Part shown: positions 17,213 to 27,978 of the stretch, piece after piece
Numbering within the stretch: position 1 is the stretch's first letter
Layout of the letters: each line of letters opens with the position of its first letter
Assembly (NCBI RefSeq): GCF_004786035.1
Contig: NZ_CP035088.1
Span: 274,001-338,000, forward strand
DNA: 64,000 nt
DNA from: Pseudomonas viciae
GTDB lineage: Bacteria > Pseudomonadota > Gammaproteobacteria > Pseudomonadales > Pseudomonadaceae
Direction of reading: 5' to 3'
The notes under the pieces: model-generated
What the model was told of the DNA's origin: nothing
Databases searched by the model: none
The model's input: the letters and a program-made list of their open reading frames with translations, nothing else
Translations under genes and position numbers: made by a program

Positions 17213-17596
17213 CTATAGGACAGCGAACGTGCCTTGCGCTTTTGCGACCAGTTTGTCGCCTTGCATCACCTCGGCCTCGACCACCAGCGTGCGTCGGCCC
17301 GGGTGGATGACCCGAGCCGTGCACAACACTTCGCCGTCGGCCACGGCGCGAATGTAGTTGATCTTGCATTCGATGGTCGCGCTCTGCTGGTCAAAGCCGT
17401 GGACACTGGAACAGGCCAGGCCCATGGCGATGTCCACCAGGCTGAACAGCGCGCCGCCGTGCAGCTTGCCGCCGCGATTGCGCAACGGCGGCTCAAGGCT
17501 CAGGGCGACTTGCGCCACCCCGTCCCCCAGGCTTTGCAGACGGCAGCCGAGCAGCTTGAAAAACGCGCTTTCCACCAACCCGGCTGGCGCGTCCAT
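17213..17596 (-). CDS. PaaI-family hotdog thioesterase
   Basis: A 127-residue single hotdog-fold protein that hydrolyses acyl- or aryl-CoA thioesters. The family motif NRGGKLHGGALFSLVDIAMG (about residues 40-59) contains the HGG core and the catalytic acidic residue in the following helix. The final strand region TLVVEAEVMQGDKLVAKAQGTF is typical. Its ATG overlaps the stop of tex (TGATG), so it is coupled to tex; this pair is kept in the same order in P. aeruginosa. Its physiological substrate is unknown. Confidence 0.9.
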   Translation of the reverse strand: MDAPAGLVESAFFKLLGCRLQSLGDGVAQVALSLEPPLRNRGGKLHGGALFSLVDIAMGLACSSVHGFDQQSATIECKINYIRAVADGEVLCTARVIHPGRRTLVVEAEVMQGDKLVAKAQGTFAVL

Positions 17597-19920
17597 CAGC
17601 GTTTCTTCAGCTGCTTGGCGTTGGCGAACAGCGAGGCCATGGCGTTGTTCGTCGGAGCCGCGGTGGCGGTTTCCTTGCGCGGCGCGGTGTTCTGCGACTG
17701 ACGCGGCGTCGAGCCCGGACGAGCCCCACGGGCACCGTCGACTTTTTCGCCCGGCGTGTCGCTCATGCGCATCGACAGGCCAACGCGTTTGCGCGGGATG
17801 TCGACTTCCATGACCTTCACTTTCACCACATCACCGGCCTTCACGGCTTCGCGCGGGTCCTTGATGAACTTCTCCGACAGCGCTGAGATGTGCACCAGGC
17901 CGTCCTGATGCACGCCGATGTCGACGAAGGCGCCGAAGTTGGTGACGTTGGTCACCACACCTTCGAGGATCATGCCCGGTTGCAGGTCCTTGAGGTCTTC
18001 GACGCCGTCCTGGAACTCGGCGGTCTTGAACTCGGGACGCGGGTCTCGGCCCGGCTTCTCCAGTTCCTGGAGGATGTCGGTCACGGTCGGCAGGCCGAAG
18101 GTTTCGTCGGTGAATTTTTTCGGATCCAGGCGCTTGAGGAACGCGGCGTCGCCGATCAGCGAACGGATGTCGCGGTCGGTCTGGGCGGCGATGCGTTGCA
18201 CCAGCGGATAGGCTTCTGGGTGGACAGCCGACGAGTCCAGTGGATTGTCACCGTTCATGACGCGTAGGAAACCGGCGGCCTGTTCGAAGGTTTTCTCGCC
18301 CAGGCGCGGGACTTTCTTCAACGCGGCGCGGGTCTTGAATGCACCGTGCTCGTCGCGGTGGGTGACGATGTTCTGCGCCAGGGTGGCATTGAGGCCCGAG
18401 ATACGCGCCAACAGCGCCACCGAAGCGGTATTCACGTCCACGCCCACGGCGTTCACGCAGTCCTCCACCACGGCGTCCAGGCCACGGGCCAGTTTCAACT
18501 GGGAAACGTCGTGCTGGTACTGGCCGACACCGATGGATTTCGGGTCGATCTTCACCAGTTCCGCCAGCGGATCCTGCAGGCGACGGGCGATGGACACCGC
18601 GCCACGGATCGACACGTCCAGGTCCGGGAACTCCTTGGAGGCCAGTTCCGACGCCGAATAAACCGAAGCGCCGGCTTCGGAGACCATGACCTTAGTCATT
18701 TTCATGGCCGGGTATTTCTTGATCAGCTCGGCGGCCAGCTTGTCGGTCTCGCGGCTGGCGGTGCCGTTGCCGATGGCGATCAGGTCCACCGAATGCTTGG
18801 CACACAGGGCGGCGAGCACGGCGAGGGTCTGGTCCCACTTGTTGTGTGGCACGTGCGGGTAGACCGTGGCGTGGTCCAGCAGCTTGCCGGTGGAGTCCAC
18901 CACCGCCACCTTGCAACCGGTGCGCAGGCCCGGGTCCAGGCCGAGGGTGGCACGCGGGCCGGCCGGTGCGGCCAGCAGCAGGTCGTGCAGGTTGTGGGCG
19001 AAGACATTGATCGCCTCGGTCTCGGCGTTGTCGCGCAACTCGCCCAGCAGGTCGGTTTCCAGGTGAGTGTAGAGCTTGACCTTCCAAGTCCAGCGCACCA
19101 CTTCGGCCAGCCATTTGTCGGCGGCGCGATTCTGGTTCTGGATGCCGAATTGCTGGCCGATCATGCCTTCGCATGGGTGCATGGTGCCTGGCAGTTCATC
19201 ACCGACCTTCAGCGCGGAACTGAGAATGCCTTCGTTGCGGCCACGGAAAATCGCCAGCGCACGGTGGGACGGCATGCTCTTGAGCGGTTCGTCGTGTTCG
19301 AAATAATCACGGAACTTGGCGCCTTCCTCCTCTTTGCCGGCGATCACCCGGGCGCTGAGGGTGGCTTCCTGCTTGAGGTAACTGCGCAGTTTTTCCAGCA
19401 GATTGGCGTCTTCGGCGAAGCGCTCCATGAGGATGTACTTGGCGCCTTCCAGCGCGGCTTTCACGTCGGCCACGCCTTTTTCGGTGTCGACGAAGCGTGC
19501 GGCTTCGGTTTCCGGGGCCAGGGTCGGGTCGTTGAACAGGCCGTCGGCCAGCTCGCCAAGGCCGGCCTCCAGGGCAATCTGGCCCTTGGTGCGACGCTTT
19601 TGCTTGTAGGGCAGGTACAAGTCTTCAAGGCGGGTCTTGGTGTCGGCCAGTTTGATGTCGCGCTCAAGTTGCGGGGTCAGCTTGCCTTGCTCCTGGATGC
19701 TGGCCAGGATGCTGATACGCCGTTCGTCGAGTTCTCGCAGGTAGCGCAGGCGCTCTTCCAGATGACGCAATTGGGTGTCATCGAGGCTACCGGTGACTTC
19801 TTTCCGGTAACGGGCGATAAAAGGCACCGTGGAGCCTTCATCGAGTAGCGCGACGGCCGCTTCGACCTGTTGTGGGCGTACGCCGAGTTCCTCGGCAATG
19901 CGGCTGTTGATGCTGTCCAT
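17596..19920 (-). CDS. tex: Tex, RNA-binding transcription accessory protein
   Basis: A 774-residue protein from the ATG at 19920 ([20 protein letters not shown]). It has the domain series of the Tex family: N-terminal helix-turn-helix-like part ([13 protein letters not shown] near 40), a YqgF/RNase H-like domain ([20 protein letters not shown] about 325), a helix-hairpin-helix pair ([20 protein letters not shown], about 505), and a C-terminal S1 domain ([20 protein letters not shown], about 650) with a basic tail. Tex binds RNA and affects transcription; in Bordetella it is needed for toxin gene expression. Near universal and highly conserved in Pseudomonas. Confidence 0.96.
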   Translation of the reverse strand: MDSINSRIAEELGVRPQQVEAAVALLDEGSTVPFIARYRKEVTGSLDDTQLRHLEERLRYLRELDERRISILASIQEQGKLTPQLERDIKLADTKTRLEDLYLPYKQKRRTKGQIALEAGLGELADGLFNDPTLAPETEAARFVDTEKGVADVKAALEGAKYILMERFAEDANLLEKLRSYLKQEATLSARVIAGKEEEGAKFRDYFEHDEPLKSMPSHRALAIFRGRNEGILSSALKVGDELPGTMHPCEGMIGQQFGIQNQNRAADKWLAEVVRWTWKVKLYTHLETDLLGELRDNAETEAINVFAHNLHDLLLAAPAGPRATLGLDPGLRTGCKVAVVDSTGKLLDHATVYPHVPHNKWDQTLAVLAALCAKHSVDLIAIGNGTASRETDKLAAELIKKYPAMKMTKVMVSEAGASVYSASELASKEFPDLDVSIRGAVSIARRLQDPLAELVKIDPKSIGVGQYQHDVSQLKLARGLDAVVEDCVNAVGVDVNTASVALLARISGLNATLAQNIVTHRDEHGAFKTRAALKKVPRLGEKTFEQAAGFLRVMNGDNPLDSSAVHPEAYPLVQRIAAQTDRDIRSLIGDAAFLKRLDPKKFTDETFGLPTVTDILQELEKPGRDPRPEFKTAEFQDGVEDLKDLQPGMILEGVVTNVTNFGAFVDIGVHQDGLVHISALSEKFIKDPREAVKAGDVVKVKVMEVDIPRKRVGLSMRMSDTPGEKVDGARGARPGSTPRQSQNTAPRKETATAAPTNNAMASLFANAKQLKKR

Positions 19921-20277
19921 AAAACCACCTGACAAATTGTGAAATCAGGCTCGCCACCGCGCAAACGGGGCTCGGCGAGACTGGTTGAGCGGCCTGGCGT
20001 GCGCCGCTGCCTGGGTCAAAAGGCTGCCTGTTGACCCGCGAAATTCAAAAAATGCTGCCGGGCCAAGGGAAAAAACGATATGCCGGGATAACGATCCGAC
20101 ATTCCCTGGCACAAAAGGCCGCGCATTATAACCAGCGTTCCGTCCTTCCGGGGGCGTCGTGGTCTGTAGGCTCGATACCCGGATTTGTTCAGATAGAAGA
20201 AAAATCTGCTAACAATGCACACCGTACGTATAACGGCAGCTAGGCCATAATGCGCGCCGAGATCAAAGGAGCTTCCT
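19921..20277. promoter_or_regulatory. Divergent promoter region between tex and ompR
   Basis: A 357-bp non-coding gap between two divergent operons. A CAAAGGAGCTTCCT ribosome site lies just before ompR. A TTGTTCA element near 20187 followed at a suitable distance by TAACAAT is a plausible promoter for ompR. Several short inverted repeats are present (for example GCCTGTTGACCC), but I see no clear operator. Confidence 0.4.
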
Positions 20278-21018
20278 ATGAGCAGCACAGCACAAACTGC
20301 TGAAGGCGAAAAAATTCTTATCGTTGACGATGACCCGGGGCTGAGCAGCCTGCTGGAGCGTTTCTTCGTCAGCAAGGGCTACCGTGCCCGTACTGTACCG
20401 AATACCGAGCAAATGGATCGGCTGTTGGCCCGTGAGGTGTTCAACCTCGTGGTGCTTGACCTGATGCTGCCTGGCGAAGACGGCCTGACCGCTTGCCGTC
20501 GCCTGCGCGGCGCGAATAACCAGATTCCGATCATCATGCTGACCGCCAAGGGCGACGAGCTGAGCCGTATCAAGGGTCTCGAACTGGGCGCCGACGACTA
20601 CCTGGCCAAGCCGTTCAACCCCGACGAGCTGATGGCCCGGGTCAAGGCGGTACTGCGTCGCCAATCGGCTCCGGTACCTGGCGCGCCCGGCAGCGAAGAT
20701 GAAAGCGTGACCTTCGGCGACTATGAACTGTCCCTGGCCACTCGCGAGCTCAAGCGCGGCAATGAGATCCACATGCTCACCACCGGTGAATTCGCCGTGC
20801 TCAAGGCCCTGGTGATGAACGCTCGCCAGCCGTTGACCCGCGACAAGCTGATGAACCTGGCCCGTGGGCGTGAGTGGGATGCGCTGGAGCGTTCCATCGA
20901 CGTACAGATTTCCCGTCTGCGCCGGATGATCGAGCCCGATCCTTCCAAGCCGCGGTATATCCAGACCGTCTGGGGTGTGGGTTATGTATTCGTGCCGGAT
21001 GGCGCCGCCAGCAAGTGA
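20278..21018 (+). CDS. ompR: OmpR-family response regulator (OmpR/AmgR)
   Basis: A 246-residue response regulator. The receiver domain has the acidic pair in LIVDDDPG (residues 14-21), phosphoacceptor Asp61 in VVLDLMLPGEDG, Thr in IIMLTAKGDE and Lys in DDYLAKPFNPDEL. A winged-helix DNA-binding domain covers about residues 140-240 (ERSIDVQISRLRRMIEPDPS and IQTVWGVGYVF). The kinase gene follows after a 113-bp spacer holding a degenerate REP. In P. aeruginosa the orthologous pair is AmgRS, which governs the response to membrane-damaging aminoglycosides; OmpR is the enterobacterial name. Start at 20278 has AAAGGAG in front. Confidence 0.95.
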   Translation: MSSTAQTAEGEKILIVDDDPGLSSLLERFFVSKGYRARTVPNTEQMDRLLAREVFNLVVLDLMLPGEDGLTACRRLRGANNQIPIIMLTAKGDELSRIKGLELGADDYLAKPFNPDELMARVKAVLRRQSAPVPGAPGSEDESVTFGDYELSLATRELKRGNEIHMLTTGEFAVLKALVMNARQPLTRDKLMNLARGREWDALERSIDVQISRLRRMIEPDPSKPRYIQTVWGVGYVFVPDGAASK

Positions 21019-21027
21019 TCGGCGATT

Positions 21028-21118
21028 TGTAGGAGCGGGTGGCCTGGTGGGTTGAATGTCCTCTTCCAGGCGACTCGCGGTCCGTCATTGTGCGAGCATC
21101 GCTCGCTCCTGCAAGTGT
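21028..21118. repeat. Degenerate REP inside the ompR-envZ spacer
   Basis: GTAGGAGCGGGTGGCC (from about 21029) and GCGAGCATCGCTCGCTCCTGC (ending 21116) are eroded REP arms. They lie in the short spacer within a two-component operon, and could lower envZ expression relative to ompR by mRNA processing or polarity. Confidence 0.55.
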
Positions 21119-21131
21119 GTAGCGGTTATTC

Positions 21132-22445
21132 ATGAAAACCCCCGTGTGGTTCCCCCAGAGTTTCTTCTCTCGCACCCTCTGGTTGGTGCTGATCGTCGTG
21201 CTCTTTTCCAAGGCACTGACGCTGGTCTACCTGCTGATGAACGAAGACGTGCTGGTGGATCGGCAGTACAGCCACGGCGTTGCCTTGACCCTGCGGGCCT
21301 ATTGGGCCGCCGATGAAACCAATCGAGCGAAAATCGCGGAAGCGGCGACCTTGATCCGGGTGGTCGGCGCCGGTGTGCCGGAAGGCGAGCAACACTGGCC
21401 TTACAGCGAGATTTATCAACGACAGATGCAGGCCGAACTCGGTGCCGATACCGAGGTACGACTGCGCATGCACTCGCCGCCGGCGCTGTGGGTACGTGCC
21501 CCGAGTCTGGGGGACGGCTGGCTGAAAGTGCCGTTGTACCCTCATCCGCTGCGTGGCCAGAAAATCTGGAACGTGCTCGGCTGGTTCCTGGCCATCGGCC
21601 TGCTGTCGACGGCTTCGGCGTGGATCTTCGTCAGCCAGCTCAACCAACCGCTCAAACGCCTGGTCTACGCTGCGCGCCAGCTGGGCCAGGGTCGCAGCGT
21701 GCGGCTGCCCATCAGCGACACGCCGAGCGAGATGACCGAGGTCTACCGTGCCTTCAACCAGATGGCCGAAGACGTCGAACAGGCCGGGCGCGAGCGTGAA
21801 CTGATGCTCGCTGGTGTCTCCCACGATCTGCGCACACCGCTGACCCGGCTGCGGCTGTCGCTGGAGTTGATGGGCGAGCACACCGACCTGACCGACGAAA
21901 TGGTCCGCGACATCGAAGACATGGATGCGATTCTTGATCAATTCCTGGCGTTCATTCGCGACGGCCGTGACGAGTCGGTGGAAGAAGTCGACCTCAGCGA
22001 GCTGGTGCGCGAAGTGGTCGCGCCCTATAACCAGAACGACGAAAAGGTGCACCTGCGCCTGGAGCCGATCCAACCGTTCCCGCTGCGTCGGGTGTCGATG
22101 AAGCGTTTGTTGAACAACCTGATCGGTAACGCCTTGAATCACGCCGGCACCGGCGTCGAGGTGGCGGCCTATGTCTCTGGCGACACCAGCGCGCCGTATG
22201 TGGTGCTGAGTGTCATGGACCGTGGCGCTGGCATCGATCCGTCGGAGCTGGAAGCCATCTTCAACCCCTTCACCCGGGGCGACCGTGCCCGGGGCGGAAA
22301 GGGCACGGGCCTGGGCTTGGCCATCGTCAAACGCATCGCCTCGATGCACGGCGGCAACGTCGAACTGCGCAACCGCGTCGGCGGCGGGCTGGAAGCGCGG
22401 GTGCGCTTGCCGTTGGGGTTGCTGCTGCCACGGGATGCGGTGTGA
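21132..22445 (+). CDS. envZ: EnvZ-family sensor histidine kinase (EnvZ/AmgS)
   Basis: Inner membrane sensor kinase, 437 residues. Two membrane segments bracket a periplasmic domain: about residues 13-35 and 145-170. A HAMP linker follows (about 170-225, QLNQPLKRLVYAARQLGQG). The dimerisation helix has the phosphorylated His231 in GVSHDLRTPLTRL, and the ATPase domain has the N box NLIGNALNHAG (about 328), G1 DRGAGIDPSE and G2 GKGTGLGLAIVKR. It pairs with OmpR upstream. The orthologous P. aeruginosa kinase AmgS senses envelope damage by misfolded membrane proteins. Confidence 0.94.
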   Translation: MKTPVWFPQSFFSRTLWLVLIVVLFSKALTLVYLLMNEDVLVDRQYSHGVALTLRAYWAADETNRAKIAEAATLIRVVGAGVPEGEQHWPYSEIYQRQMQAELGADTEVRLRMHSPPALWVRAPSLGDGWLKVPLYPHPLRGQKIWNVLGWFLAIGLLSTASAWIFVSQLNQPLKRLVYAARQLGQGRSVRLPISDTPSEMTEVYRAFNQMAEDVEQAGRERELMLAGVSHDLRTPLTRLRLSLELMGEHTDLTDEMVRDIEDMDAILDQFLAFIRDGRDESVEEVDLSELVREVVAPYNQNDEKVHLRLEPIQPFPLRRVSMKRLLNNLIGNALNHAGTGVEVAAYVSGDTSAPYVVLSVMDRGAGIDPSELEAIFNPFTRGDRARGGKGTGLGLAIVKRIASMHGGNVELRNRVGGGLEARVRLPLGLLLPRDAV

Positions 22446-22503
22446 TAACTGGCTAACCGAGAACTTGTGGGAGCCAGCCCAGTTCACCCTGTGGGAACTG
22501 AGC

Positions 22504-22598
22504 TTTTGTGGGAGCCAAGCTTGCTCACGATGAACGATAACGCGGTCTTACTGTAAACCGAGGTGCCTGCATCGCGAGCAAGCTCGGCTCCCACAAAA
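22504..22598. repeat. REP pair (GTGGGAGCC variant), inverted
   Basis: TTTTGTGGGAGCCAAGCTTG starting at 22504 faces GCAAGCTCGGCTCCCACAAAA ending at 22598, separated by about 40 bases. It lies in the convergent gap between envZ and rimK and may form a long hairpin terminating both transcripts. Confidence 0.8.
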
Positions 22599-22627
22599 GC
22601 CCGCCCCCAACAGGTCTTGTATCGGAG

Positions 22628-23533
22628 TTAACCCTTGCCCTTGGTCCGGGTCATGTTCGGCCCGCCATTCTTTTCCAAGTGCTCGATGATGATCCCTGCC
22701 ACGTTCTTGCTTGTGGTGGTTTCAATCCCTTCCAGGCCCGGCGAGGAGTTGACCTCCATCACCAGCGGCCCGTGATTGGAGCGCAGGATGTCCACGCCGG
22801 CCACGGCCAGGCCCATGACTTTTGCGGCGCGCAGGGCAGTCATGCGCTCTTCCGGGGTGATCTTGATCAGGCTGGCACTGCCGCCGCGATGCAGGTTGGA
22901 GCGAAACTCGCCGGGCTTGGCCTGGCGCTTCATCGAGGCGATGACCTTGTCGCCGACCACGAAGCAGCGAATGTCCGCGCCACCGGCTTCCTTGATGTAT
23001 TCCTGGACCATGATGTTCTGCTTCAGGCCCATGAACGCTTCGATCACCGACTCCGCTGCTGTCGCGGTTTCACACAGCACCACGCCGATGCCCTGGGTGC
23101 CTTCCAGCACCTTGATCACCAGCGGCGCACCATTGACCATTGCGATCAGGTCGGGAATGTCGTCGGGGGAGTGGGCAAAGCCGGTCACCGGCAAGCCGAT
23201 CCCGCGTCGCGACAGCAGTTGCAGCGAGCGCAGCTTGTCCCGGGAGCGGGCAATGGCCACGGACTCGTTGAGGGGAAACACCCCCATCATTTCGAACTGA
23301 CGCAACACCGCGCAGCCATAGAACGTCACTGACGCGCCGATGCGCGGAATCACTGCGTCGAACCCTTCCAGCGGTTTGCCACGGTAATGGATCTGGGGCT
23401 TGTGACTGGCAATGTTCATGTAGGCGCGCAGGGTGTCGATCACCACCATTTCATGGCCACGTTCGGTGCCGGCTTCAACCAGGCGACGAGTGGAATACAG
23501 ACGCGGATTACGCGACAGCACAGCGATCTTCAT
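22628..23533 (-). CDS. rimK: Ribosomal protein S6 glutamate ligase RimK
   Basis: ATP-grasp ligase that adds glutamate residues to the C-terminus of ribosomal protein S6, 301 residues. It opens [20 protein letters not shown] and carries the ATP-grasp motifs [15 protein letters not shown] (about residues 140-154), [20 protein letters not shown] (about 174-193), and the metal ligands in [14 protein letters not shown] (about 258-271). In Pseudomonas, RimK-mediated S6 modification changes the proteome and affects virulence-type and rhizosphere behaviour. Its start overlaps the stop of the upstream gene by four bases (ATGA), forming a rimB-rimK pair. Confidence 0.95.
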   Translation of the reverse strand: MKIAVLSRNPRLYSTRRLVEAGTERGHEMVVIDTLRAYMNIASHKPQIHYRGKPLEGFDAVIPRIGASVTFYGCAVLRQFEMMGVFPLNESVAIARSRDKLRSLQLLSRRGIGLPVTGFAHSPDDIPDLIAMVNGAPLVIKVLEGTQGIGVVLCETATAAESVIEAFMGLKQNIMVQEYIKEAGGADIRCFVVGDKVIASMKRQAKPGEFRSNLHRGGSASLIKITPEERMTALRAAKVMGLAVAGVDILRSNHGPLVMEVNSSPGLEGIETTTSKNVAGIIIEHLEKNGGPNMTRTKGKG

Positions 23534-24012
23534 GCAACACCTGTGGCAGAGGTAGTGGACACCGGGAATACCGGCTTGTCTTGAACGTATTTGATACCTG
23601 GATTGACCACCAACTGGCCGTCGATCAAGGCTTTGGAACCCAATAAGAGGCGATAGCGCATGGATTTGCGGCAGGCCAGCGTGAACTCGACTCGCCAGAT
23701 CCGATCACCCAGCGCCAGCGTGGTGCTGATCACGTAGCGGACCTGCGCGTGGCCGTTGGAGCTTTTTATCGTCTTGCGCGCCACCAGCGGGGCTTCGCAG
23801 CGGCGATGGCGCAACTGCACCACCGTGCCCAGGTGCGCGGTGAAGCGCACCCACTTTTCACCGTCGCGCTCGAACGGCTCGATATCGGTGGCGTGCAGGC
23901 TGGAGGTGCTGGCACCGGTGTCGATTTTTGCCCGTAGGCCCGCAACTCCCAGATCTGGAAGCGCCACCCACTCGCGCAGACCGACAACGGTCAAATGGTC
24001 AAAAGTCTTCAA
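23530..24012 (-). CDS. rimB: RimB, retropepsin-like aspartic protease of the rim operon
   Basis: A 160-residue protein of the family once labelled ATP-dependent zinc protease. The retropepsin-type motif is [14 protein letters not shown] (about residues 26-39), where Asp is the catalytic residue, and [13 protein letters not shown] ends the chain. In Pseudomonas RimB is a protease that removes or balances RimK glutamylation of S6. I place the start at a TTG at 24012 giving [16 protein letters not shown], the common family N-terminus; another TTG lies three codons upstream. No ATG fits, which is worth noting. I could not identify a rimA gene beside it. Stop overlaps rimK by four bases. Confidence 0.85.
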   Translation of the reverse strand: MKTFDHLTVVGLREWVALPDLGVAGLRAKIDTGASTSSLHATDIEPFERDGEKWVRFTAHLGTVVQLRHRRCEAPLVARKTIKSSNGHAQVRYVISTTLALGDRIWRVEFTLACRKSMRYRLLLGSKALIDGQLVVNPGIKYVQDKPVFPVSTTSATGVA

Positions 24013-24245
24013 TAAAAACAACCTGCGATCAGTACATCGGATCGTTGAGCCCGCGAATCGCGGTATTCACGCAGAATAATCACAAAATGGCGACAGTTAT
24101 CTACTCAGCTGTTTCCGCGCGTAACTTTCTACACAACCCTGGCCGGTGAGGCCGGCCTGGCGGGCATTCTATCTGTCGGGTCGAATTCGTGTGTCCGACA
24201 AAAACGGTAGTACAGTTCTGACTATTGGCAGAAAGAGGAATTGCA

Positions 24246-24650
24246 GTGGCACAAAAACAGGAAGAGGACGACAAGGTCCGTCTCGATAAATGGTTATGGG
24301 CGGCGCGATTCTATAAGACGCGGGCCCTCGCCAAGGCTGCCATCGAAAGCGGCAAGGTCCATCACCGGGGCGATCGCTGCAAACCGGGCAAGGAGCCGCG
24401 CATCGGCGACGAATTTGTCATTCGCACCGGGTTCGATGAAAAAACCGTGGTTGTCGAAGCCCTTTCGATCGTGCGGCGTGGCGCGCCTGAAGCGCAGGCA
24501 CTGTATCGCGAAACCGAAGCCAGCATCGCCAAGCGCGAAACCGCAGCCGCCCAACGCAAGGCCGGCGCCCTGGGTGTCAGCACCGATGGCAAGCCGAGCA
24601 AGAAGCAACGTCGGGATCTGTTCAGGTTTCATGGCAGCAATAGCGAATAA
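24246..24650 (+). CDS. hslR: Heat shock protein 15 (ribosome-associated)
   Basis: A 134-residue S4-type RNA-binding protein. It starts at GTG 24246, which has AGAGGAA at the right distance (MAQKQEEDDKVRLDKWLWAA); the frame also reads through an ATG upstream, but no family member starts there. The S4 motif VRLDKWLWAARFYKTRALAK is at residues 10-29 and GKVHHRGDRCKPGKEPRIGD follows. Hsp15 binds stalled 50S subunits carrying nascent peptidyl-tRNA and returns them to translation after heat shock. It is next to hslO, another heat/redox stress gene; both lie in the conserved segment up to pckA. Confidence 0.93.
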   Translation: MAQKQEEDDKVRLDKWLWAARFYKTRALAKAAIESGKVHHRGDRCKPGKEPRIGDEFVIRTGFDEKTVVVEALSIVRRGAPEAQALYRETEASIAKRETAAAQRKAGALGVSTDGKPSKKQRRDLFRFHGSNSE

Positions 24651-24808
24651 AGCGTCGGTAATTTTGAGGGCATCCGTGGCGAGGCTTACAAGTGGAGCTG
24701 AGTTGTCAGTCCCTTCCCGTCAGGCAAGCCCAAGCCTTGCTTGGAACCCACCCGGAATGCCCATAAAATGCCCGCCATCAATTGTCATCACCTCAGATAC
24801 CAGATCCT

Positions 24809-25711
24809 ATGACTGATTTACCGGATACCGACTACACCCAGCGTTTCATCTTCGATGACAGCGACGCCCGCGGCGAGCTGGTGGCGTTGGAGCGTAGCTA
24901 CGCCGAAGTCCTCGCCAAACACCCCTATCCGGAACCGGTCGCGCAAATGCTCGGTGAGCTGATGGCGGCAGCGGCACTGTTGGTCGGCACCTTGAAATTC
25001 GATGGCTTGCTGATTCTCCAGGCCCGCTCCGAAGGCCCGGTGCCATTGCTGATGATCGAGTGTTCCAGTGAGCGCGAGATCCGTGGCCTGGCCCGCTACG
25101 ATGCACAGCAGATCGCGCCCGACGCGACGCTGGCCGACATGATGCCCAACGGCGTGCTGGCCCTGACGGTCGATCCGAACCAAGGCCAACGCTACCAGGG
25201 CATTGTCGATCTCGACGGCGCAACCCTGGCCGATTGCTTCACCAACTACTTCGTCATGTCCCAGCAGACCAACACCCGCTTCTGGCTCTATGCCGACGGG
25301 CGGCGTGCTCGCGGCCTGCTGCTGCAACAATTGCCCGCCGATCGCCTTCGCGACCCGGAAGAGCGGGACGCCAGCTGGCAGCACGTCACCGCTCTGGCCA
25401 GCACCTTGAGCGCCGATGAGTTGTTGAGCCTGGACAACGAAACCGTGCTGCATCGCCTCTACCACGAAGAGGCCGTGCGCCTGTTCGATGGTCAGCCATT
25501 GCGCTTCCAATGCAGTTGCTCCCGTGAACGTTCCGGCAATGCGCTTGTCAGTCTGGGTCTGGAAGATGCGCAGCAGTTGGTGATCGAACATGGCGGTGCC
25601 ATTGAGGTCGATTGCCAGTTTTGCAATGAACGCTACCTGTTCGACGCGGCCGACATTGCTCAATTGTTCGCCGGTGCGGGTGTCGACACACCGTCAGATA
25701 CTCGTCACTAA
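24809..25711 (+). CDS. hslO: Redox-regulated chaperone Hsp33
   Basis: A 300-residue chaperone holdase activated by oxidation. From the ATG at 24809 it reads [20 protein letters not shown]. The C-terminal zinc switch is complete: [11 protein letters not shown] (about residues 232-242) and [11 protein letters not shown] (about 266-276), giving the CXC then CXXC set of four cysteines. When oxidised these form disulfides, release zinc and unfold the linker to hold unfolding proteins. Its position after hslR is conserved in Pseudomonas. A ribosome site before the start is weak. Confidence 0.95.
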   Translation: MTDLPDTDYTQRFIFDDSDARGELVALERSYAEVLAKHPYPEPVAQMLGELMAAAALLVGTLKFDGLLILQARSEGPVPLLMIECSSEREIRGLARYDAQQIAPDATLADMMPNGVLALTVDPNQGQRYQGIVDLDGATLADCFTNYFVMSQQTNTRFWLYADGRRARGLLLQQLPADRLRDPEERDASWQHVTALASTLSADELLSLDNETVLHRLYHEEAVRLFDGQPLRFQCSCSRERSGNALVSLGLEDAQQLVIEHGGAIEVDCQFCNERYLFDAADIAQLFAGAGVDTPSDTRH

Positions 25712-25775
25712 AACGTTTCAGCGCAGGTAAATCTCCTGGCAAACGCCGGATTTACGCCGTACTGACGGGAGGGCC

Positions 25776-25804
25776 CTACTTTTTTTGGGCTTTTCTGGCA
25801 TAAT
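25776..25804 (+). promoter_or_regulatory. Candidate pckA promoter
   Basis: The extended -10 element TGGCATAAT (25796-25804) lies 85 bases before the pckA start. The -35 box at the correct distance (CTACTT) is poor, so activation by a regulator would be expected. Inferred. Confidence 0.35.
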
Positions 25805-25829
25805 CCGGCCCACTTTTTTCGGGTAGTAG

Positions 25830-27434
<1,605 letters not shown>

Positions 27435-27450
27435 GGCTCGGCTAGCGAAT

Positions 27451-27480
27451 AAAAAACCGCCCTTTGTGGGCGGTTTTTTT
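27451..27480 (+). terminator. Rho-independent terminator after pckA
   Basis: AAAAAACCGCCC and GGGCGGTTTTTTT form a seven-pair GC stem extended by A-T pairs around the loop TTTGT, ending in a run of T. It starts 16 bases after the pckA stop. It is symmetrical enough to work in both directions. Confidence 0.95.
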
Positions 27481-27581
27481 ATGGGCGGCTATTTGTACGA
27501 ACATGGTTTGGAAACTGCCATTCTTCCAGCTGAAATCGAGCCAAACAGCCAGAATAATCCCACTTAAGGTATCCCGATCAA

Positions 27582-27935
27582 CTAGGTCTCTTCCACTTCC
27601 CGCGTATCCCATCGTTGTGCCTTGATCGCCTTGTAGAGCATGCCGATGGTCAGCGGCATCTTGTTCCCACGGCCCTTGGCCCTGCGCTTTTGAAATACAT
27701 CAAATCCTTCCGGTTGAAAGTAGCGATACGCGTCGTAATCGATGAGGTCGAGGGCGAACCGCTCCTCCAATGCCTCCATCAGATGCCGGGCATCCGCGCC
27801 ATCGCATCCCAGATCGAGATTGATCGCCGTGTCCAAACGGATCGTCTTTCGCTCAGGCAGGCCGATTTCTTCGTGGAGCAGTTCCATGAGTTGGCGCATG
27901 GCAGGGTCGTCGGGGAAGTCTGGGGCGAGGTGCAT
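27582..27935 (-). CDS. DUF1493-family small acidic protein
   Basis: A 117-residue protein from the ATG at 27935 (MHLAPDFPDDPAMRQLMELL). It matches the DUF1493 pattern I know: a helix, EEIGLPERKTIRLDTAINLDLGC, a conserved LGCDG acyl-carrier-like segment, then MEALEERFALDL and YRYFQPEGFDVF. DUF1493 proteins are small acidic proteins with an acyl-carrier-like appearance and unknown function. The frame is open 31 codons further and would then overlap the upstream subtilase gene by 50 bp; there is no strong ribosome site for either start. It lies downstream of the subtilase on the same strand, so they may be cotranscribed. Confidence 0.75.
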   Translation of the reverse strand: MHLAPDFPDDPAMRQLMELLHEEIGLPERKTIRLDTAINLDLGCDGADARHLMEALEERFALDLIDYDAYRYFQPEGFDVFQKRRAKGRGNKMPLTIGMLYKAIKAQRWDTREVEET

Positions 27936-27978
27936 GGTGAAATGTCCGGACTGATGGGGCGGGTCTGTGGGTGAGCGT

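Noticed and set aside
21056..21316. Short open frame over the ompR-envZ spacer
   Set aside because: It covers a decayed REP and the envZ start in another frame; no coding signal.
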